DNA from: Candidatus Tariuqbacter arcticus
GTDB lineage: Bacteria; Electryoneota; Tariuqbacteria; Tariuqbacterales; Tariuqbacteraceae
Direction: 5' to 3'
Assembly (NCBI GenBank): GCA_013202315.1
Contig: JABMRZ010000056.1
Coordinates: 1 to 9,479 of the forward strand
DNA length: 9,479 bases
Numbering within the stretch: position 1 is the first letter of the stretch; each line of letters begins with the position of its first letter. The notes under the pieces were generated by a model that saw only the letters and a list, made by a program, of their open reading frames with translations, did not search any database and had not been told where the DNA came from. Shown in pieces: positions 6,564 through 9,479 of the stretch. The position numbers and the translations under genes were made by a program.

Positions 6564-6570
6564 AAAGGAG
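6564..6570 (+). promoter_or_regulatory. Ribosome binding site fixing the RelB-like antitoxin start
   Basis: AAAGGAG stands 8 bases from ATG 6579 but only 2 bases from ATG 6573. The downstream ATG is therefore the functional start, and it also aligns with residue 1 of the cyclase fusion. Confidence 0.65.
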
Positions 6571-6578
6571 TAATGAAA

Positions 6579-6767
6579 ATGCAAGGCGTTAAATATTTAA
6601 TCGATGAAAACGGAAAAAAAACCGCCGTTCAAATCGACCTAAAAGTTTGGGGCGAAATTTGGGAAGATTTTTACGATGTTATGATAGCCCTTTCCAGAAA
6701 AGATGAACCGGATATTCCCTGGGAAGAAGTGAAAAAAGAAATTGAAGCGGATAGTGGAAAAGTATAG
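6579..6767 (+). CDS. Small type II antitoxin (RelB-like) of the RelE pair
   Basis: A 62-residue protein. The N-terminal half is a strand-rich segment, GVKYLIDENGKKTAVQIDL, then the helix VWGEIWEDFYDVMIALSR. The C-terminal half (EPDIPWEEVKKEIEADSGKV) is the acidic tail with which such antitoxins usually wrap their toxin. It overlaps the RelE start, so the two are translationally coupled. The family is commonly seen directly before RelE/ParE toxins; I assign function from that pairing and the overall pattern. Its first 35 residues are the full-length counterpart of the N-terminus of the cyclase fusion at 5024, so a related antitoxin gene once existed there or was copied. Confidence 0.8.
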   Translation: MQGVKYLIDENGKKTAVQIDLKVWGEIWEDFYDVMIALSRKDEPDIPWEEVKKEIEADSGKV

Positions 6768-7029
6768 ACTATTCATAAAGCCTTCGGCAAGGAAGGAATT
6801 ATTAGGTCTGCCGAAAGATGTTAAAACAAGATCCCAGCTTATCATTGATACTCTGTCAGAACAGCCTCGTCCACGAGGATATAAGAAGTTATTTGGATAT
6901 ACTAACCTTTATAGAATTAGAATAGGTAGTTATCGGATAATTTACGAGATTGAGGACTCTGTGAAGACAGTAAGAGTTTTGGCTGTTAAACATAGGAAAG
7001 ATGTATATAAATCTATCTATTTTCAATAA
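6754..7029 (+). CDS. RelE/ParE-family toxin
   Basis: A 91-residue toxin of the RelE superfamily, which as a group cleaves ribosome-bound mRNA or poisons gyrase. The signature is complete: YRLFIKPSARKELLGLP at the N-terminus, SEQPRPRGYKKLFG, then LYRIRIGSYRIIYEI (52-66) and VLAVKHRKDVY (75-85), with basic residues R54, R56, R61, K79, H80 and R81 in the usual catalytic/binding surface. This makes RelE-type RNase more likely than ParE, but the split is not certain. I chose GTG at 6754, 14 bases inside the antitoxin gene, because family members normally begin four codons before IKPSA; TTG at 6742 is the alternative. Confidence 0.88.
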   Translation: MEKYRLFIKPSARKELLGLPKDVKTRSQLIIDTLSEQPRPRGYKKLFGYTNLYRIRIGSYRIIYEIEDSVKTVRVLAVKHRKDVYKSIYFQ

Positions 7030-7046
7030 AATCAAGGAATACTAAA

Positions 7047-7259
7047 ATGGAATGCAAACATTTGAGGATTGAACCTGAAAAAGTGGAAACTACTCCGTTA
7101 GCGAGGGTGCACTATCAAATTCAACCAATTTGTGAATTGAAGGAATCGGATGTGAATATAAGGCAGACAATAGCAAGACAAACCAATCAAATGTTAAATT
7201 ATATCTGCCCTTATTATAATTCCGATCAATATGGTCAATGTCCTTACCAAGAAATATAG
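7047..7259 (+). CDS. Small four-cysteine protein of unknown function
   Basis: I do not recognise this 70-residue protein. AAGGA lies 8 bases before the ATG, so translation is plausible. It has four cysteines: C3, C29, C54 and C65, with H5 close to C3. The last pair sits in ICPYYN and QCPYQE, an NYxCPYY...QCPY arrangement that could bind a metal. There is no signal peptide or membrane segment. It directly follows the RelE gene by 17 bp and its 3' end overlaps the annotated glycosyltransferase start by 29 bp in another frame. It may be TA-cluster cargo rather than part of the glycosyltransferase pathway. Confidence 0.6.
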   Translation: MECKHLRIEPEKVETTPLARVHYQIQPICELKESDVNIRQTIARQTNQMLNYICPYYNSDQYGQCPYQEI

Positions 7260-8247
7260 GAAAACTATCTTGTCAATATTCCTCCACCCCCAATCAAAAA
7301 AATTATCCATCACCATCGTCAACACCAGCGAAAAGCATTTCACCCTGCCCTGCATCCGATCGGTGTATGACCAGACGAAGGATACGGATTTCGAGATTAT
7401 CGTCACCGATAACAATTCCCAGGATGGATCGGTGGCGGCTTTACGGGAACAGTTCCCCGATGTAATAATCATCGAAAATAAGAAGAACGCCGGCTTCACC
7501 GAAGCGAATAATCAATCGATCGTGATGAGCCGGGGGGAATATATCTTCTGCCTGAACCCGGACTGCAAAGTGCTTGACGGCGCGGTCGACAAGATGGTGA
7601 AATATATGGACGCTCACCCCGAAGCCGGGATACTCGGTTCAAAATTATTGAACGGGGATATGACCTTACAGCCTTCAGCGCGGAATTTCCTCTATACCCG
7701 CAGCCTGCTGCTTCAACATCTGGTTCCCTGGAAACTGCTGCCGCACAAATGGGCGGGGAAATATGTGCTGGAATATTGGGAGCATAATTATGTCCGGGAA
7801 GTGGATTGGATTATCGGCGCTTCATTGATGATAAGGCGGGAATGCGTGGAAGATATCGGGCTCAAGGATGAGAAATACTTCATCTTCCACGAAGACAACG
7901 ACTGGTGCTGGCGGGCACATAAGAAGGGGTGGAAAACGCATTTCCTGCCCGATGCGGAAATCATCCACTATGGTTCCCAGACGGTGAAATCGATTTGGGG
8001 CAGGAAGCTGACTTTGGAAGTGTATAAAGCTCAGCATACATTTATCAGGAAAAACTGGGGTGAATGGGCGCTTTTCAAGCATCGGGGTTTGCTGTCGATT
8101 TTGACGGTGTTCAGGATGATAGCGGCGGTATCGTTAAGAATGTTGGGGAAAGTCGATGGTGAAAAATATAGAGAATCGTTGGAATTCTATGAGGAAGCGC
8201 TGAAGATTCAGATAAATCCGCCGGGGGAGGCGGAAAGATTGAGTTAA
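7231..8247 (+). CDS. Family 2 glycosyltransferase, rhamnosyltransferase-like
   Basis: A cytoplasmic or membrane-associated inverting GT-A enzyme that probably adds a sugar from a nucleotide donor to a surface polysaccharide precursor. Family positions: LSITIVNTSEKHF (25-37), EIIVTDNNSQDGS (55-67), NAGFTEANNQ (86-95), LNPDCKV (108-114, in the DxD place), GASLMIRRE (196-204) and FHEDNDWCWRAHKKGW (219-234), the ED box typical of WbbL-like enzymes. No long membrane segment is clear. Family similarity starts only at about residue 24; the first 23 residues look foreign and the ATG at 7231 lacks a ribosome binding site. A TTG at 7270 with AGGAA 7 bases upstream is a credible alternative, and the native start may have been lost when the upstream genes arrived. 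It is GC-richer than its TA neighbours, like the radical SAM gene. Confidence 0.9.
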   Translation: MVNVLTKKYRKTILSIFLHPQSKKLSITIVNTSEKHFTLPCIRSVYDQTKDTDFEIIVTDNNSQDGSVAALREQFPDVIIIENKKNAGFTEANNQSIVMSRGEYIFCLNPDCKVLDGAVDKMVKYMDAHPEAGILGSKLLNGDMTLQPSARNFLYTRSLLLQHLVPWKLLPHKWAGKYVLEYWEHNYVREVDWIIGASLMIRRECVEDIGLKDEKYFIFHEDNDWCWRAHKKGWKTHFLPDAEIIHYGSQTVKSIWGRKLTLEVYKAQHTFIRKNWGEWALFKHRGLLSILTVFRMIAAVSLRMLGKVDGEKYRESLEFYEEALKIQINPPGEAERLS

Positions 8248-8275
8248 ATATAATTAGTAATCAAGCGAGGAAGAA

Positions 8276-8653
8276 ATGGTAAGCAAATTGAAAGACCTTG
8301 AAGTTTACAAATTATCTGTGGAAGCTGGGAACATCATTTGGGATATTGTCCAAAATTGGAATGATTTACAGCGCCGAACAGCAGGTGATCAAATGATAAA
8401 GGCGGTTGACGCGATTGGCGCAAACATTGCTAAAGCATACGGGCGACAATCGTTTAGAGATGATAAAAGATTCAGAGAAGCTAAAAGGTATTGCTACATT
8501 GCGGGCGGCGAACTTGAAGAGGCAATTCATTGGATAAGATTAGCTTCTATGCGTGGATTCTTTAAACCTGATGAATTGGAAAAAATATCCCCCATGATTA
8601 AAACACTGCCCGAAAAGCTTAGTGATTATATCAAAGGTTTTGGATCCAGTTAA
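8276..8653 (+). CDS. Four-helix-bundle protein (S23 / 23S rRNA intervening-sequence family)
   Basis: A 125-residue protein of the S23/IVP four-helix-bundle family. Members were first noticed inside 23S rRNA intervening sequences, but most, like this one, are free-standing; their function is not settled. Visible landmarks are LKDLEVYKLSVEAGNIIWDIV (as LKDLEVYKLS then IIWDIV), QMIKAVDAIGANIAKAYGR (39-57), RFREAKRYCYIAGGELEEAIHW (65-86) and the last helix (99-120). The basic face suits nucleic-acid binding, as proposed for the retroelement accessory protein Avd, a structural relative. GAGGA lies about 6 bases before the ATG. No rRNA gene is nearby. A truncated second copy lies at 8963-9097. Confidence 0.9.
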   Translation: MVSKLKDLEVYKLSVEAGNIIWDIVQNWNDLQRRTAGDQMIKAVDAIGANIAKAYGRQSFRDDKRFREAKRYCYIAGGELEEAIHWIRLASMRGFFKPDELEKISPMIKTLPEKLSDYIKGFGSS

Positions 8654-8657
8654 TTTC

Positions 8658-8867
8658 CTTTATAAAGATGATGTAATCCGCATAACTCAAGAGAATAATA
8701 CACAGGAATTCGTCAAAATATCCCACGAAGTATAGGAATGGGCTCGCAACAAACCCGAATACCATGACTTGGTTAAAGATTTAGAAGATTTGGAATTGAT
8801 AAACCAAGCTCGTCTAGCTGAAGGTGAAACGATTTCTCTGAACGAATACCACAAAACAGGGAATTAG
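8658..8867 (+). pseudogene. Decayed antitoxin-like gene with an internal amber codon
   Basis: Read in one frame (codons starting 8658, 8661, ...), this region gives FLYKDDVIRI, then QEFVKISHEV, a TAG stop (8733-8735), then EWARNKPEYHDLVKDLEDLE, INQARLAEGETISLNEY, and ends at TAG 8865-8867. The pattern resembles small Phd/YefM-like or related antitoxins, whose C-termini often read DLEDL...AR...E...S..EY. There is no ATG in frame at the 5' end and no toxin follows. With a missing start and an internal stop it is almost certainly dead. Assignment to antitoxins rests on the general pattern only. Confidence 0.55.
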
Positions 8868-8938
8868 GAGATTGGGATATTGGGGAATTTGGATATTAAG
8901 TGATTGTGATATTTGGATAATGGGGAAACAGGAAAAAT
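8867..8938. repeat. Degenerate octamer tandem array (consensus near GGATATTG)
   Basis: Cut every 8 bases from 8867, the sequence gives GGAGATTG, GGATATTG, GGGAATTT, GGATATTA, AGTGATTG, TGATATTT, GGATAATG, GGGAAACA and GGAAAAAT: nine units in register without indels. GATATT or GATAAT recurs at 8876, 8892, 8908 and 8916, all multiples of 8 apart. The array lies exactly between the antitoxin-like remnant and the truncated four-helix-bundle copy. It is non-coding; any minus-strand reading through it is an artefact of the repeat. Confidence 0.65.
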
Positions 8939-8962
8939 TGTCTTGAAGGTAATAATGAAAAA

Positions 8963-9097
8963 ATAGATAAGATTGACAGCCTTGAAATCTTTCAATTGGC
9001 AAAGAAATTGAGTAATTTAGTGTGGAACCGCGCTTCTCGAAGCAATCATTTTGCTCAAGAAACCGTTGGCATACAGTTATCAAGGTCTGTAGATTCA
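8963..9097 (+). pseudogene. Truncated four-helix-bundle (S23) gene abutting cutA
   Basis: The frame upstream of and continuous with cutA reads IDSLEIFQLAKKL, SNLVWNRASRSNHFAQ, ETVGIQLSRSVDS, which aligns without gaps to residues 5-45 of the S23 protein encoded at 8276 (LEVYKLS.../...KAVDA). The similarity stops at VDS, just where the family continues IGANIAEGYGR, and the next codon is the ATG of cutA. About two thirds of the gene is gone. No ATG or good ribosome binding site starts the fragment; TTG at 8996 would allow a 135-residue S23-CutA chimera, which I consider less likely than an independent cutA start. Confidence 0.75.
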
Positions 9098-9403
9098 ATG
9101 GAATACATCGTAGTATTTAATACTTGTCCCGATAAGGGGACAGCGGAAAAGATTGCCCGCTGTTTAGTGGAAAGTAATCTCGCCGCCTGTGTAAGCATTA
9201 GTGATGGAATCGCTTCCATCTACCGTTGGCAAGGAGAAATTTGCCGGGATAATGAAGTGCTATTGATAATCAAGGCGAAAGCTTCCAACTACAATGCGCT
9301 GGAGCAGAAAATCAAATCGCTGCATCCATACGAGATTCCGGAAATTATCGCACTGCCGATAATCTCCGGCTCACAGGAATACTTGGATTGGCTTAAAGGG
9401 TAA
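9098..9403 (+). CDS. cutA: CutA1 divalent-cation tolerance protein
   Basis: A 101-residue CutA1 protein, normally a very stable cytoplasmic trimer with a PII-like ferredoxin fold, linked to divalent-metal tolerance although the mechanism is unclear. Signatures: MEYIVVFNTCPDKGTAEKIA at the start, LAACVSI (28-34), IYRWQGEI (41-48), EVLLIIKAK (53-61) and the hallmark HPYEIPEIIALPI (76-88) with YLDWL near the end. The usual family length is kept from ATG 9098, so I prefer it to the longer in-frame reading from 8996, whose first 34 residues are S23-derived. AAGG lies 12 bases upstream, a poor spacing, so translation may depend on reading from the fragment. Confidence 0.93.
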   Translation: MEYIVVFNTCPDKGTAEKIARCLVESNLAACVSISDGIASIYRWQGEICRDNEVLLIIKAKASNYNALEQKIKSLHPYEIPEIIALPIISGSQEYLDWLKG

Positions 9404-9425
9404 ACCCTCATGGGAGGGTCTCTTT
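9404..9425 (+). terminator. Weak hairpin after cutA, possible terminator
   Basis: ACCCTC (9404-9409) and GAGGGT (9414-9419) form a perfect 6-bp stem with a 4-base loop, followed by CTCTTT. The stem begins right after the cutA stop, but the T-run is short, so termination is uncertain. Confidence 0.35.
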
Positions 9426-9462
9426 CGCGAATCCTCTCACAACTTAGAATGAAAATTGGGTA

Positions 9463-9476
9463 TGGATTCCCGCTAA
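9463..9476 (-). repeat. Inverted partial copy of the window-start repeat
   Basis: TGGATTCCCGCTAA is the exact reverse complement of 64-77. It is cut by the window end, so its boundaries cannot be seen. A member of the same dispersed family in opposite orientation is likely. Confidence 0.5.
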
Positions 9477-9479
9477 TAC

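Noticed and set aside
7238..7465. Second + strand frame overlapping the glycosyltransferase
   Set aside because: It is the out-of-frame shadow of the clear GT2 coding sequence, with a serine/arginine/proline-rich composition typical of such shadows.
8658..8667. CTTTATAAAG palindrome as a terminator of the S23 gene
   Set aside because: It has no loop or T-run and is AT-rich enough to occur by chance.
8867..8938. CRISPR array
   Set aside because: Units are 8 bp and contiguous without spacers, and no cas gene is present.
8996..9097. Longer CutA starting at TTG 8996
   Set aside because: The extra 34 residues are a piece of a four-helix-bundle protein, not CutA; the normal-length CutA starts at ATG 9098.
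8814..9098. Minus-strand reading frame of 94 residues
   Set aside because: Its proline- and isoleucine-rich sequence is the reverse reading of the octamer array and the S23 fragment; it has no family likeness.

Overview
The window reads as a piece of an uncultured, moderately AT-rich bacterial genome. Every credible gene lies on the + strand, and Shine-Dalgarno (SD) starts such as AAAGGAG and AGGGGAG are in use. Nothing here fixes the phylum. The mix of a B12-type radical SAM enzyme, a rhamnosyltransferase-like GT2, a four-helix-bundle (S23/IVP) gene and several small toxin-antitoxin (TA) modules is common in environmental and candidate-phylum bacteria, but that is inference. There is no rRNA, tRNA, CRISPR array, integrase or transposase.

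Layout. 1-158: a short MITE-like element with 9-bp terminal inverted repeats. 159-2334: a probable restriction-modification pair, made of a beta-class methyltransferase (SPPY motif) with an N-terminal helix-turn-helix, followed by a PD-(D/E)xK-like protein that is the likely endonuclease. 2342-2493: a decayed 5' fragment of a radical SAM gene, paralogous to the intact gene 1.2 kb downstream. 2557-3549: a second methyltransferase (DPPY motif), apparently with its own extended -10 promoter inside the end of that fragment. 3586-4998: an intact B12-binding-type radical SAM protein. 5024-5842: a class III nucleotide cyclase domain fused in frame to the first ~34 residues of a small type II antitoxin. 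5885-7029: a TA cluster (HicB, HicA, a second HicB, then a RelB-like antitoxin with a RelE toxin); the antitoxin is the full-length relative of the cyclase N-terminus. 7047-7259: a small four-cysteine protein of unknown function. 7231-8247: a GT2 glycosyltransferase. 8276-8653: a four-helix-bundle protein. 8654-9097: decayed material, namely an antitoxin-like remnant with an internal stop, a degenerate octamer tandem array and a truncated second four-helix-bundle gene. 9098-9403: cutA. 9404-9479: a weak hairpin and part of another dispersed repeat.

The radical SAM, GT2 and cutA genes look like backbone: they are visibly more GC-rich and belong to metabolic or envelope families. They are separated by AT-rich defence and TA cargo. 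A repeated pattern stands out. At least three times a 5' gene fragment sits directly upstream of an intact unrelated gene: radical SAM fragment before methyltransferase 2, antitoxin fragment fused to the cyclase, and four-helix-bundle fragment fused to cutA. The glycosyltransferase start may be a fourth case. The most interesting candidate is the antitoxin-cyclase chimera, which keeps both metal-binding aspartates and adenine-type substrate residues and lies between an R-M locus and a TA cluster. Whether it is a functional signalling or defence protein or an accident of recombination cannot be settled from this sequence.
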